Assembly: GCA_934394665.1 (NCBI GenBank)
Contig: CAKRRS010000002.1
Coordinates: 1-64,000 of the forward strand
DNA length: 64,000 nt
Origin: an uncultured Acetatifactor sp.
Lineage (GTDB): Bacteria > Bacillota > Clostridia > Lachnospirales > Lachnospiraceae
Direction of reading: 5' to 3'
Of the stretch, positions 1 through 8,281 are shown piece by piece. The position numbers and the translations under genes are program-made. A model generated the notes under the pieces. It saw nothing but the letters and a program-made list of their open reading frames with translations. It made no database searches and was not told the origin of the DNA. How positions within the stretch are numbered: the first letter of the stretch is position 1; every line of letters begins with the position of its first letter.

Positions 1-2
1 GT

Positions 3-2165
3 GCGGCACTGGCCATACTGATTCTGGCTCTTTTCCTGAAAGATGTAAAGCCGACAATCGTCGTAGCAGTCAGCATTCCGCTGTCTGTTCTGACGGCACT
101 GGTTTTGATGTATTTTACAGATATCTCCCTGAACATAATGTCATTGTCCGGACTGTCTCTCGGCATCGGTATGCTGGTAGATAACTCCATCGTTGTCATA
201 GAGAATATCTACCGTCTGCGATCCAAGGGTGTCAGCGCGGCGAGAGCGGCAGTCCAGGGTACGAGACAGGTGGCAGGTGCAATCATCGCATCTACCCTGA
301 CAACAGTCTGCGTATTCCTGCCTATGGTATTTACCACGGGAACCGTACGGGAACTGATGATGCCTATCAGCCTGACAATCATATTTACCTTGGGAGCGTC
401 CCTGCTGATCGCTATGACGGTGGTGCCGGCGGCAGGATCTACCCTGCTTCGTAATTCTAAGGAGAAGAAGCATCCGTTCTTTGATAAGGTACAAAATGTC
501 TATGGAAAAATGCTGGGATTTTGCCTGAAAGTGAAGATCGTGCCGCTCGCTATTGCGGTCGGCCTGCTGGTATACAGTATCTGGGCGGTAATGCGCATGG
601 GCATCGTTATGATCCCGGACATGACATCCAATCAGATCGAGATCTCGGTGAAGATGCCGGAAGACACAGATAAGGAAGAGTGCTATCGGAGAGCGGATCA
701 GATATTGGATGCAATGTCTACGATCGACGGTATCGGGGACGTGGGTGCCATGGCCGGAGGAGATACCACACTGATAGCTTCCTCTTCCGGATTGTCGGAT
801 GATACCTATGACCAGTTTTCCTTTATGGTACTGACGGAGGATGAAAATGTGGGAGAGGCAGAGGTGAAGCGGATCTGCCGAGAAATCGAAGAACGCACGG
901 CAGGTATTGACTGTGAACTTACGATTTCCACCGGAATGTCCGAAATGAGTACGATGATGGGATCCGGACTTTCCATCAAGGTATACGGCGATGATCTGGA
1001 TACGTTGACGAAGATCACCAAAGATATCTGCGATATGGTAGCGACGATTCCCGGATATGAAAATATTTCCAACGGACAGGAGGAACCGGATCAGGTCATC
1101 CGCCTGGTACTGGATAAAGATGCCGCAATGCGTAAAGGACTGACGGTTGCCCAGATTTTCTCCGAACTGAGCGGAAAGCTTACGGAGAGTACAGATGCAG
1201 CCACCGTTACGATCAACGGTGATGACATGAAAATCGTGGTAAAGGATGGCAGAGAGCCTTTGACCAGAGAGAATCTGCTGGATTACAACTTTGAGATCAA
1301 GACAACGGATGATAACGGCAATACAGTGACGGAAGACCATCCGCTTTCTGAATTCGCAACACTGGAGACGGAAGAGGGCGTACAGAGTATCAATCGTGAG
1401 AACCAGAGCCGGTATATGACGGTGACGGCTACGGTAGCGGAAGGAAGCAACGCAACGCTTCTGTCCAGAGAGTTACAGCCCCTGCTGGATGCTTATGAGC
1501 TCCCGGACGGCTATACCATGGATACAGCCGGAGAGTCCGATACGGTAAATCAGATGGTGATCCAGATGAGTAAGGTGCTGCTTCTTGGCCTGGCACTGAT
1601 CTATCTGGTTATGGTAGCACAGTTCCAAAGTCTGCTCAGCCCGTTCATCGTATTGTTCACCGTGCCGCTTGCTTTCACGGGAGGTCTGATCGGACTGCTT
1701 GTCATGAACGAGCCGCTGTCCGTCATGGGCATGATGGGATTCATTGTCCTGTTAGGTACGGTCGTTAATAACGGTATCGTGTTCGTGGATTATGCGAACC
1801 AGCTCCGTATGGGCGGCCTGGAGCGCAGAGAGGCTCTGATTGCTACCGGTAAGACAAGAATGCGTCCTATCCTGATGACGGCACTTACGACGATCCTGGC
1901 AATGGCGAGCCTGCTGGTGGGAGATGATCTGTCCAGTCAGATGTCCAAGGGTATGGCAATTGTCGTGGCAGGAGGACTGGCCTATGCGACACTGATGACG
2001 CTGTTCATCATTCCTGTCATGTACGATATTCTCTTCAAGAGAAAGCCTTTGCAGGTAGATATCGGCAGTGAGAATCTGGATGATGTGCCGGATGATGCGG
2101 CGGATTATCTGCGTCAGAAGGAGTTAGAGGAAGAAAAGGAACAGAAAAAGTCGGAAAAAGCATGA
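3..2165 (+). CDS. RND-family efflux transporter, C-terminal part (5' end outside window)
   Basis: An inner-membrane RND (AcrB/HAE-type) pump uses the proton gradient to export drugs or other amphipathic compounds. The open frame runs in from the left edge, so the start codon is missing; the first internal ATG is at 105 but conserved coding sequence precedes it. The visible part begins in the helix that carries GMLVDNSIVVIEN, where the first Asp of the usual proton-relay DD pair is kept and the second is Asn. This is followed by the large extracytoplasmic porter loop, a second helix bundle (VAQFQSLLSPF, LGTVVNNGIVFVDYAN) and a highly charged Glu/Lys tail. The VDN variant and short tail are common in RND proteins of Firmicutes. 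The substrate cannot be told from sequence, and any membrane-fusion partner would lie upstream, outside the window. Confidence 0.93.
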   Translation, partial: AALAILILALFLKDVKPTIVVAVSIPLSVLTALVLMYFTDISLNIMSLSGLSLGIGMLVDNSIVVIENIYRLRSKGVSAARAAVQGTRQVAGAIIASTLTTVCVFLPMVFTTGTVRELMMPISLTIIFTLGASLLIAMTVVPAAGSTLLRNSKEKKHPFFDKVQNVYGKMLGFCLKVKIVPLAIAVGLLVYSIWAVMRMGIVMIPDMTSNQIEISVKMPEDTDKEECYRRADQILDAMSTIDGIGDVGAMAGGDTTLIASSSGLSDDTYDQFSFMVLTEDENVGEAEVKRICREIEERTAGIDCELTISTGMSEMSTMMGSGLSIKVYGDDLDTLTKITKDICDMVATIPGYENISNGQEEPDQVIRLVLDKDAAMRKGLTVAQIFSELSGKLTESTDAATVTINGDDMKIVVKDGREPLTRENLLDYNFEIKTTDDNGNTVTEDHPLSEFATLETEEGVQSINRENQSRYMTVTATVAEGSNATLLSRELQPLLDAYELPDGYTMDTAGESDTVNQMVIQMSKVLLLGLALIYLVMVAQFQSLLSPFIVLFTVPLAFTGGLIGLLVMNEPLSVMGMMGFIVLLGTVVNNGIVFVDYANQLRMGGLERREALIATGKTRMRPILMTALTTILAMASLLVGDDLSSQMSKGMAIVVAGGLAYATLMTLFIIPVMYDILFKRKPLQVDIGSENLDDVPDDAADYLRQKELEEEKEQKKSEKA

Positions 2166-2245
2166 CACGTCCGGGAAATATCCGAAGTCGAAGAAAGTTG
2201 AACAGGATAGTTATAGAAATTGTAGCAAAAAAAGAAAAAATTCTA

Positions 2246-2274
2246 TTGACAAAGAGAAAAACCTTTGTTAGAAT
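2246..2274 (+). promoter_or_regulatory. Sigma-A-type promoter of the tRNA-Thr gene
   Basis: TTGACA at 2246-2251 and TAGAAT at 2269-2274 are separated by exactly 17 bases. The predicted start is about 30 bases upstream of the mature tRNA. Confidence 0.8.
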
Positions 2275-2306
2275 GTAACACGGTGATTGCGTTAGCAGTC
2301 ACGTGT

Positions 2307-2379
2307 GCTGCTGTGGCTCAGTCGGTAGAGCGTCGCATTGGTAGTGCGGAGGTCACGGGTCCGATTCCCGTCAGCAGCT
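2307..2379 (+). tRNA. tRNA-Thr (anticodon GGT)
   Basis: A 73-nt cloverleaf. The acceptor stem GCTGCTG (2307-2313) pairs perfectly with CAGCAGC (2372-2378). There is a GCTC/GAGC D stem, an anticodon stem TCGCA/TGCGG with loop TTGGTAG, so anticodon GGT reading ACC/ACT (Thr), and a T stem ACGGG/CCCGT. The discriminator is T and no CCA is encoded. It has its own promoter and a strong terminator immediately downstream, so it is a single-gene transcription unit. Confidence 0.95.
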
Positions 2380-2390
2380 CTGATGGATAA

Positions 2391-2425
2391 ATGGAAACCT
2401 TGAAATATAAGGTTTCCATTTTTTG
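2391..2425 (+). terminator. Rho-independent terminator after tRNA-Thr
   Basis: An 11-bp perfect stem ATGGAAACCTT / AAGGTTTCCAT with a 7-nt loop, followed by a T run. Confidence 0.9.
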
Positions 2426-2574
2426 TGTATACGATGAGCTAAGTACAAATTTGTAAGTGTGGTATAGAGCAGAGTTCTGGGGATTCTTCGGAATCCTCTT
2501 TTTAGTTGGCAGCAGGCACGTAACGTGGTACAATAAAACGGAAGCGATTGCACATGTATTTTCAGGAGGGGAAC

Positions 2575-3435
2575 ATGAAGATAAAATGCGACTGGTGCGG
2601 CAGCTGGATCAACGACTTTGATCAGGTCTGCCCGAACTGCGGCGGTGTCAATAACAATTACAACCGCCATGCCAACGGTGTACCGCAGACCATTGAGGAA
2701 CTGAAAGCCTGGGCGAAGGAGAGGAACCTTCCGCTGGAGGAGATGCGGACCTTTATCGGAGAGGATTATAAGGGAGCCAAAGCCTTCGGTATTTACAAGG
2801 ACGAGACCGACGGCACTTTCGTAGTCTATAAGAATAAGGAGGACGGCACCCGGGCAGTACGTTATAAGGGGACTGATGAAGCCTATGCGGTGAACGAGCT
2901 TTACCAGAAGATGAAGGAACGGGTGGCAGTGCAGAAGGCACACCAGCAGCCGAAGGCTGCGAAGCCGGCTCCCGAGGCTTCTGTTTCTGCGAAACAGAGA
3001 CAATCAGAAAAAAACCTGTCAAAAGCTCTTTTTCCCATTTGCCTGATAACAATAGTGGTAATCATAATATTGTCAGTAATTTTTGCACTCATCGGGGAAA
3101 GCGGACCGGCTTCCGGCTACTACACTTATGGAGATCAGAGCTATTACTATTATTCCGGGGACTGGTACGAGTGGGAGAATGATTCCTGGCGTTATGCACC
3201 ATCGGAGTCCTGGATGGACAGTGACTATGAGAGTTACTACGATTCCTACAGCTATGACAGCGGTGCGGAATATGAGGATTTTGAGGATTCACCTTATTAC
3301 ACTCCGTATGAGGACAGCAGCAATAATGACGATAGCTGGGATGATGACAGCTGGGATGATGACAGCTGGGATTCCGGTTGGGATTCCAATGACAGCTGGG
3401 ACTCCGGTTATGATGACTGGGGATCTGATTGGTAA
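2575..3435 (+). CDS. Zinc-ribbon, single-span membrane protein with acidic Asp/Ser/Trp/Tyr-rich tail
   Basis: No known function. The N-terminus has a CxxC...CxxC zinc ribbon (Cys5, Cys8, Cys19, Cys22). A roughly 100-residue cytoplasmic region follows, containing two aromatic/Gly strands that may form a small beta domain. An Ala/Pro/Lys linker leads to one hydrophobic span at about residues 151-175. The extracellular tail of about 110 residues is extremely rich in Tyr, Asp, Ser and Trp, and its end is built of short DDSW/DSW repeats. The ATG at 2575 is chosen because AGGAGGGG lies just upstream; the in-frame TTG at 2548 has no ribosome binding site. Zinc ribbon plus membrane anchor is a common layout in Firmicutes proteins of unknown role. 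The tail composition suggests surface exposure, perhaps cation binding. Confidence 0.8.
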   Translation: MKIKCDWCGSWINDFDQVCPNCGGVNNNYNRHANGVPQTIEELKAWAKERNLPLEEMRTFIGEDYKGAKAFGIYKDETDGTFVVYKNKEDGTRAVRYKGTDEAYAVNELYQKMKERVAVQKAHQQPKAAKPAPEASVSAKQRQSEKNLSKALFPICLITIVVIIILSVIFALIGESGPASGYYTYGDQSYYYYSGDWYEWENDSWRYAPSESWMDSDYESYYDSYSYDSGAEYEDFEDSPYYTPYEDSSNNDDSWDDDSWDDDSWDSGWDSNDSWDSGYDDWGSDW

Positions 3436-3456
3436 AATGTGATTTAGAATACCTAC

Positions 3457-3488
3457 AAAGGAAGTCTTTGACAGGCTTCCTTTGCTTT
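3457..3488 (+). terminator. Likely terminator after the zinc-ribbon gene
   Basis: An 8-bp stem AAAGGAAG / CTTCCTTT with a 12-nt loop, followed by a short interrupted T run (GCTTTTC). Confidence 0.6.
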
Positions 3489-3522
3489 TCACACTATACA
3501 AGAGCCGGATATAAGGAGAATT

Positions 3523-4209
3523 ATGAAAAAAACAATAACAGCAGTAGTATTTGACATGGACGGTGTGTTATTTGACACTGAGAGAATCTACAGGGAGTGC
3601 TGGCGAGAAGCAGCAGAACCTACGGGACTTAAAAATGTGGATGAGATCTCCAAAGCTTGTATCGGCAGAACCTTACAGGGCACGAAGGAAGTGTTCGAAG
3701 CGGCGAAGGCAGAGCAGGGCATTGACCTCTCCTTTGAAGAATTGCATGAGGACTGTAGCCGGAGATTTAAGGAAAAGGAAGAACGGGATGGTCTTCCGGA
3801 GAAGCCGGGTGTGCATGAGATCCTGGAATATCTGAAGCAGAATCAGATTCCTACAGCGCTGGCATCGTCCACCAGAAAAGCAGCGGTCATGGAGCATCTG
3901 GACAGAGTGGGCATCACCGGATATTTTCAGAAGATCATCTGCGGAGATATGGTGGAAAACGGCAAGCCCGCTCCGGATATTTATCTGAAGGCCTGTGAGG
4001 AAATGGGAGTAGGTCCCGGACAGGCACTGGCAGTGGAGGATTCCTTTAACGGCATCCGCTCTGCCCATGCAGCGGGCTTGTATACGGTAATGGTGCCGGA
4101 TCAGCTGCCACCCACAGAAGAGATTCTTACCATAGTAGATAAAAAGTGTGACAGCCTGACGGAACTTCAGGCACAGCTTCCGGAGCTTCTGGCGGTATGC
4201 GGAGACTGA
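3523..4209 (+). CDS. HAD-superfamily phosphatase / beta-phosphoglucomutase-like
   Basis: A soluble 228-residue HAD hydrolase with a C1-type cap, of the kind that acts on small phosphorylated sugars or nucleotides. Motif I is FDMDGVLFDTE at residues 10-20, where Asp11 is the expected nucleophile and Asp13 the acid/base. Motif II is the Ser/Thr in ALASSTRK, motif III the Lys in GKPAP, and motif IV is VEDSFNGIRSAHAAG. The length and GKPAPDIY motif fit the beta-PGM / pseudouridine phosphatase-like subgroup. The substrate is not determinable. The start is supported by AAGGAG eight bases upstream. It converges with the cupin gene, with three bases between the stop codons. Confidence 0.9.
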   Translation: MKKTITAVVFDMDGVLFDTERIYRECWREAAEPTGLKNVDEISKACIGRTLQGTKEVFEAAKAEQGIDLSFEELHEDCSRRFKEKEERDGLPEKPGVHEILEYLKQNQIPTALASSTRKAAVMEHLDRVGITGYFQKIICGDMVENGKPAPDIYLKACEEMGVGPGQALAVEDSFNGIRSAHAAGLYTVMVPDQLPPTEEILTIVDKKCDSLTELQAQLPELLAVCGD

Positions 4210-4212
4210 GGA

Positions 4213-4545
4213 TCATTCTGCTGCGGCATGAAACCACAGTACCTTACAGCAGTCACAGGAGGAATCCCGTCTGATCACATGATCCGTGTGAGCCGGTACC
4301 ATAAATGAAGTACCGGGCAGCAGAGGGATTTCTTCGTTACCGATGAGAGCATATCCTTTTCCGTCCAACACGAAGAAGCCTTCCTGGTCATCATGCCTTT
4401 GCGGCATGTGATATTCTGTATTGCGATAGAGGGATACACCCATGCGGCAGCCGTTTACACATCCCTGGTTTTCATCTAACAGAGTGTACCCGGTGCGTTC
4501 GGGCATTTGGGCTATCATGGAATCTAAAGTAGTATAAGGAATCAT
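4213..4545 (-). CDS. Small single-domain cupin protein
   Basis: A 110-residue protein of the cupin_2 type. The first conserved motif region is YHMPQRHDDQEGFFVLDGKG and the second is PGTSFMVPAHTDHVI; together they supply the His/Glu ligands expected for a metal-centred beta barrel. Such stand-alone cupins may be isomerases, dioxygenases or ligand sensors, and nothing here picks one. It has an unusual number of Cys (CVNGC and CDCC). It is transcribed away from the rhodanese-PP-loop gene from a shared 120-bp intergenic region and convergent with the HAD gene. An AAAGAAAGG ribosome binding site precedes the ATG. Confidence 0.85.
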   Translation of the reverse strand: MIPYTTLDSMIAQMPERTGYTLLDENQGCVNGCRMGVSLYRNTEYHMPQRHDDQEGFFVLDGKGYALIGNEEIPLLPGTSFMVPAHTDHVIRRDSSCDCCKVLWFHAAAE

Positions 4546-4667
4546 TTGTATGCCTTTCTTTGGATGTTATGTAACGATGCAGTTACCATATTTTTAACAA
4601 CAGTGTAACAGACTGAGAGAGGAAAAACAATAGACTGCCTGTTCGGGCAGAGTAAAGGAATTTAAAA

Positions 4668-5861
4668 ATGGAAAATTTAAAAATGGAAGATAAAGTAACA
4701 ATACACCCCGGTGAGGTTACATGGGAAGAAGTGCAGACATGGGAGCCGGAAAGTTTTGTACTGGTGGATACCAGAGGGGATGAAGCGGTAAATTACGGTA
4801 AGATTCCCGGTGCCATCGCTATTTCCGAGTGCGAACTGGGTGAAAAGCTGGCTGCGGCAGCCGGGGAGAAAAAAGTGATCCTGTATTGCAGCAGAGGACA
4901 GAACAGTAAGGTATCCGCGGAGTATTTCAGAGAACAGGGAATGGATGCCTACAGCTTACAGGGCGGCTATACCGGATGGCTTTTGAATCTGATGCAGAGG
5001 GAACAGCCCCGGGCGGAAGTGAATGAGAGAGCCCGTGAGATCGAGAAAAGTATCCGCAAGAAATTCCACAAGACGCTTTTTTCCAGATTTGCCAAGGCTA
5101 TCAATGAATATGACATGATTCAGGAGAACGACAAGATTGCAGTATGTATCTCCGGCGGTAAGGATTCTATGCTGATGGCGAAGCTTTTTCAGGAGCTGAA
5201 GCGTCATAATAAGTTCCCTTTTGAACTGGTATTTTTGGTAATGGATCCGGGATACAGCGAGGCGAACCGTAAGATCATTGAGAATAACGCGAAGTTAATG
5301 GATATTCCCATTACCATCTTTGAGTCATCGATCTTCGATGCGGTGTATGATATTGAAGATTCCCCCTGTTATCTGTGTGCCAGAATGCGCAGGGGCTATC
5401 TGTACAGTCATGCAAAAGAACTGGGGTGCAATAAGATTGCCTTAGGCCATCATTATGATGATGTCATCGAGACGATCCTGATGGGAATGCTGTACGGCGG
5501 TCAGGTGCAGACGATGATGCCGAAACTTCACAGCACGAATTTCGAGGGCATGGAGCTGATCCGTCCCATGTATCTGATTCGTGAGGATGACATCAAACAT
5601 TGGAGAGACTACAATGATCTACATTTTATCCAGTGTGCCTGCCGGTTCACGGATACCTGTACCACCTGCCGTACCGACGGCAGCAGTCCTTCCAAGCGCA
5701 TGGAGATCAAGAACCTGATTGCTTCCCTGAAGCAGACCAATCCGTTCATCGAGGGAAATATTTTCAAGAGCGTGGAGAATGTAAATCTGCGTACGATCAT
5801 TGCCTATAAAGAGGACGGCGTCAAACATCATTTTCTGGAACATTATGATGAGTGGAAGTAG
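4668..5861 (+). CDS. Rhodanese domain fused to TtcA-like PP-loop (tRNA thiolation-type) ATPase
   Basis: A two-domain protein of 397 residues. Residues about 10-110 form a rhodanese domain with catalytic Cys74 in the loop YCSRGQNS; rhodanese proteins carry sulfur as a cysteine persulfide. Residues about 125-397 form an N-type ATP pyrophosphatase with the PP-loop SGGKDS at 162-167 and a CxxC pair (Cys234, Cys237), plus a later Cys cluster (CACRFTDTCTTC). PP-loop, CxxC and a further Cys match the TtcA/TtuA family, which adenylates a tRNA base and replaces oxygen with sulfur, often with an Fe-S cluster. The fusion suggests that the sulfur donor is built in. The target base is not known. Start: first ATG after AAAGGA; a second ATG lies five codons later. 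Confidence 0.88.
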   Translation: MENLKMEDKVTIHPGEVTWEEVQTWEPESFVLVDTRGDEAVNYGKIPGAIAISECELGEKLAAAAGEKKVILYCSRGQNSKVSAEYFREQGMDAYSLQGGYTGWLLNLMQREQPRAEVNERAREIEKSIRKKFHKTLFSRFAKAINEYDMIQENDKIAVCISGGKDSMLMAKLFQELKRHNKFPFELVFLVMDPGYSEANRKIIENNAKLMDIPITIFESSIFDAVYDIEDSPCYLCARMRRGYLYSHAKELGCNKIALGHHYDDVIETILMGMLYGGQVQTMMPKLHSTNFEGMELIRPMYLIREDDIKHWRDYNDLHFIQCACRFTDTCTTCRTDGSSPSKRMEIKNLIASLKQTNPFIEGNIFKSVENVNLRTIIAYKEDGVKHHFLEHYDEWK

Positions 5862-6006
5862 ATAATAACCAAGGCTCCAAAAGGTATTGCGAAGATATGT
5901 GGGAAATGACTGATGTTACATTGAAAGTGTTGTGATAGAATATCAGGAAAATACTTAAAAATGAAAATGTATGCATAAAAAGCATATTAGAAATAGTGCA
6001 CCGTAC
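5862..6006. other. Intergenic region before the yicC promoter
   Basis: The gap between the PP-loop gene and yicC is 314 bases. I see no gene or convincing terminator in this first part; the promoter at 6007-6036 leaves a leader of about 130 bases with no recognised RNA element. Confidence 0.4.
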
Positions 6007-6036
6007 TTGACGCAAAGGGGAAAGTTATTTTATAAT
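6007..6036 (+). promoter_or_regulatory. Promoter of the yicC-remA-gmk-rpoZ-rimO-pgsA run
   Basis: TTGACG at 6007-6012 and TATAAT at 6031-6036 with an 18-base spacer, about 135 bases upstream of yicC. No terminator is visible until after cinA, so it may drive the whole run. Confidence 0.7.
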
Positions 6037-6175
6037 AAAACGATATCGAGGTCGCAATGTTGCTACCTTGAATGATATGAGATCTTTCATGAGGGAATAT
6101 CGGTATGAAGGACACTGGATGTCAGGGCAAGATGTACGGATGACGGACAGGATTGTGAGAACATAGGAGAAACTT

Positions 6176-7054
6176 ATGATCAAGAGTATGACGGGATTTG
6201 GCAGATGCGAAACTGCCGAGAACAACAGGAAGTTTACCGTAGAGATGAAATCCGTAAATCATCGCTACCTTGATGTGAATATCAAGATGCCGAAGAAATT
6301 GAACTTCTTCGAGTCTGCCATTCGCGCAGAACTGAAGAACTACATTTCCAGAGGTAAGGTGGATCTGTTCATCACTTATGAAGATTTTTCCGAGAATACC
6401 TCCAATGTACGTTATAACAAGGATCTGGCAGCGGAGTATCTGGGATATCTGAAGCAGATGGCAAGTGATTTTGACCTGGATTGTGATATCAGAGTATCTA
6501 CGTTGTCCAAATATCCGGATGTGTTCGTCATGGAAGAGCAGGATATCGACGAAGAAGAACTGTGGAAAGAATTGCAGAGAGCCTTAAAGGGTGCCTGTGA
6601 GATGTTCGTACAGACCCGTATCACAGAAGGCGGGCATTTAAGAGATGATCTGATCGGTAAACTGGATGGTATGTTAAAACTGGTGGATTTCATTACGGAA
6701 CGTTCGCCCCAGATCATTGTGGAGTACCGTCAGAGACTGGAAGAGCGGGTGAAAGAGCTGCTGGGTGATACGACTGTAGATGAAGGAAGGCTTCTGACCG
6801 AGGTAACGATCTTCGCAGATAAGGTGTGTGTGGATGAAGAACTTGTGAGACTGCGCAGCCATATCGAGACCACGAAAAATACGCTGATCGCCGGTGGCAG
6901 CATCGGAAGAAAGCTGGATTTCCTGGCGCAGGAGATGAACCGTGAAGCCAACACGATCCTGTCCAAGTCCAACGATCTGGAAATCTCCAACTGTGCCATT
7001 GAGTTAAAGACCGAGATCGAAAAGGTCAGGGAGCAGATCCAGAACATTGAATAA
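6176..7054 (+). CDS. YicC/YloC family endoribonuclease-like protein
   Basis: A 292-residue member of the YicC family, cytoplasmic proteins linked to RNA turnover; family members have been shown to act as endoribonucleases. It opens with the hallmark [10 protein letters not shown] and continues with [14 protein letters not shown] (YicC N-terminal domain, about residues 1-155). The C-terminal DUF1732 domain ends in the conserved [21 protein letters not shown] and [20 protein letters not shown] stretch (here [12 protein letters not shown]). Full length for the family. It is the first gene of the yicC-remA-gmk-rpoZ order that is common in Firmicutes. AGGAG precedes the start. Confidence 0.93.
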   Translation: MIKSMTGFGRCETAENNRKFTVEMKSVNHRYLDVNIKMPKKLNFFESAIRAELKNYISRGKVDLFITYEDFSENTSNVRYNKDLAAEYLGYLKQMASDFDLDCDIRVSTLSKYPDVFVMEEQDIDEEELWKELQRALKGACEMFVQTRITEGGHLRDDLIGKLDGMLKLVDFITERSPQIIVEYRQRLEERVKELLGDTTVDEGRLLTEVTIFADKVCVDEELVRLRSHIETTKNTLIAGGSIGRKLDFLAQEMNREANTILSKSNDLEISNCAIELKTEIEKVREQIQNIE

Positions 7055-7131
7055 CGTGCTGCGAAGCAGTGTGGAGCACGATAGCGTGCGGTTTTGCGAA
7101 TGGGGACTGCATAGGTACGAAAGGTGATACC

Positions 7132-7410
7132 ATGAACCGATTGATTCATATAGGATTTGGCAATATTGTGAATACGGATAGGATCATCGCCATAGTCAGT
7201 CCGGAGTCCGCACCAATCAAACGTATGGTGCAGAAGGCAAAAGAAACCGGGCTTGCGATTGATGCCACCCAGGGGCGTAAGACGAAATCCGTGCTGGTCA
7301 TGGAGAACAGCCAGATCGTTCTGTCGGCACTGCTTCCCGAGACGATTGCGGGAAGAGCACAGGCACTGTGGCCGGACGAAGAAAAAGAGGATAGCGAAGA
7401 TGGAGAATAA
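7132..7410 (+). CDS. remA: RemA/DUF370 family DNA-binding regulator
   Basis: A 92-residue protein starting [13 protein letters not shown] with the family motifs [12 protein letters not shown] and [15 protein letters not shown]. In Bacillus, RemA is a ring-forming DNA-binding protein that activates matrix and osmoprotection genes; its role in Clostridia is less clear. The ATG at 7132 is chosen over an upstream in-frame codon at 7069 because it has AAAGGTG upstream and gives the standard N-terminus. It overlaps the start of gmk by 11 bases, implying translational coupling. The acidic tail ([11 protein letters not shown]) is an extension beyond the compact domain. Confidence 0.9.
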   Translation: MNRLIHIGFGNIVNTDRIIAIVSPESAPIKRMVQKAKETGLAIDATQGRKTKSVLVMENSQIVLSALLPETIAGRAQALWPDEEKEDSEDGE

Positions 7411-8035
7411 AGGAATTTTAATGGTGATTTCCGGCTTTTCCGGAGCAGGAAAGGGAACTTTGGTGAAAAAGCTGTTGTCGGAATATGACAATTATGCGTT
7501 GTCGATTTCCATGACTACCAGACACCCCAGGGAAGGTGAGCAGGACGGAAGAGAATATTTCTTCCGCACCAGAGAACAATTTGAAGAAAATATTGCAAAA
7601 AACGGATTTATCGAGTATGCTCAGTATTGCGGCAATTATTACGGAACGCCGAAAGCATATGTAGAAGAACAGATGCAGGCAGGCAAGGATGTCATCTTAG
7701 AGATTGAGATCCAGGGAGCGATGAAGATCAAAGAGCAGTTCCCGGAGAGCCTGTTATTATTTGTGACACCGCCCAGTGCGGAAGAATTGCAGAAACGACT
7801 GGTGGGCAGAGGAACCGAGACCCCGGAAGTGATTGCACAGAGACTGGCGCGGGCTTATGAAGAATCAGAAGGCATGGATGCCTATGATTATATAGTAGTG
7901 AACGACGATCTGGACGAGTGTGCCGCAGAGGTACAGAAGTTTGTACTGGCAGCGAAAAACGAGCCGTCCCGTCGTGGGGAATTTATCAAAGAGATCAGAG
8001 AGGAACTGAAAGGTTTCGCGAAAGGAGCAAAATAA
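7400..8035 (+). CDS. gmk: Guanylate kinase
   Basis: Phosphorylates GMP to GDP with ATP. The 211-residue protein has the P-loop GFSGAGKGT at residues 12-20, the GMP-binding segment [17 protein letters not shown], and the lid/ core motifs [11 protein letters not shown] and [11 protein letters not shown]. The ATG at 7400 gives the standard N-terminus; the open frame extends upstream into remA but this is not conserved coding. It overlaps remA by 11 bases and is followed one base later by rpoZ. Confidence 0.97.
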   Translation: MENKGILMVISGFSGAGKGTLVKKLLSEYDNYALSISMTTRHPREGEQDGREYFFRTREQFEENIAKNGFIEYAQYCGNYYGTPKAYVEEQMQAGKDVILEIEIQGAMKIKEQFPESLLLFVTPPSAEELQKRLVGRGTETPEVIAQRLARAYEESEGMDAYDYIVVNDDLDECAAEVQKFVLAAKNEPSRRGEFIKEIREELKGFAKGAK

Positions 8036-8036
8036 A

Positions 8037-8276
8037 ATGTTACATCCCTCTTATACCGACTTAATGAAAGTAGTAAACAGCGACGTAGAACCCGGTGAAA
8101 CTCCTGTAGTTAACAGCCGTTATTCTATCGTTATGGCAACTGCCAAGAGAGCAAGACAGATCATCGCGGGAGATGAACCGTTGGTAACCGCTAAGGTCGA
8201 TAAGCCGCTGTCCATCGCAGTGGAGGAACTGAATCAGGGTAAGATCAAAATCCTTGGTGATGATGAGGAAGCATAA
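8037..8276 (+). CDS. rpoZ: DNA-directed RNA polymerase omega subunit
   Basis: A 79-residue omega subunit that helps assemble the RNA polymerase core. Diagnostic features are MLHPSYTDLM at the start, NSRYSIVMATAKRARQI (the conserved helix that contacts beta prime) and the short acidic tail. The ribosome binding site AAAGGAG lies inside the last codons of gmk. The gmk-rpoZ pairing is widely conserved. Confidence 0.96.
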   Translation: MLHPSYTDLMKVVNSDVEPGETPVVNSRYSIVMATAKRARQIIAGDEPLVTAKVDKPLSIAVEELNQGKIKILGDDEEA

Positions 8277-8281
8277 AACGC

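Noticed and set aside
141-1340. A 399-codon open frame on the minus strand inside the RND gene
   Set aside because: It is antisense to strongly conserved RND sequence, has no ribosome binding site and a His/Arg/Cys-rich shadow composition.
3083-3442. A Met/Thr/Ile-rich 119-codon frame overlapping the zinc-ribbon gene
   Set aside because: It is the frame-shifted shadow of the Asp/Ser/Trp repeats in the real frame and has no start signal.
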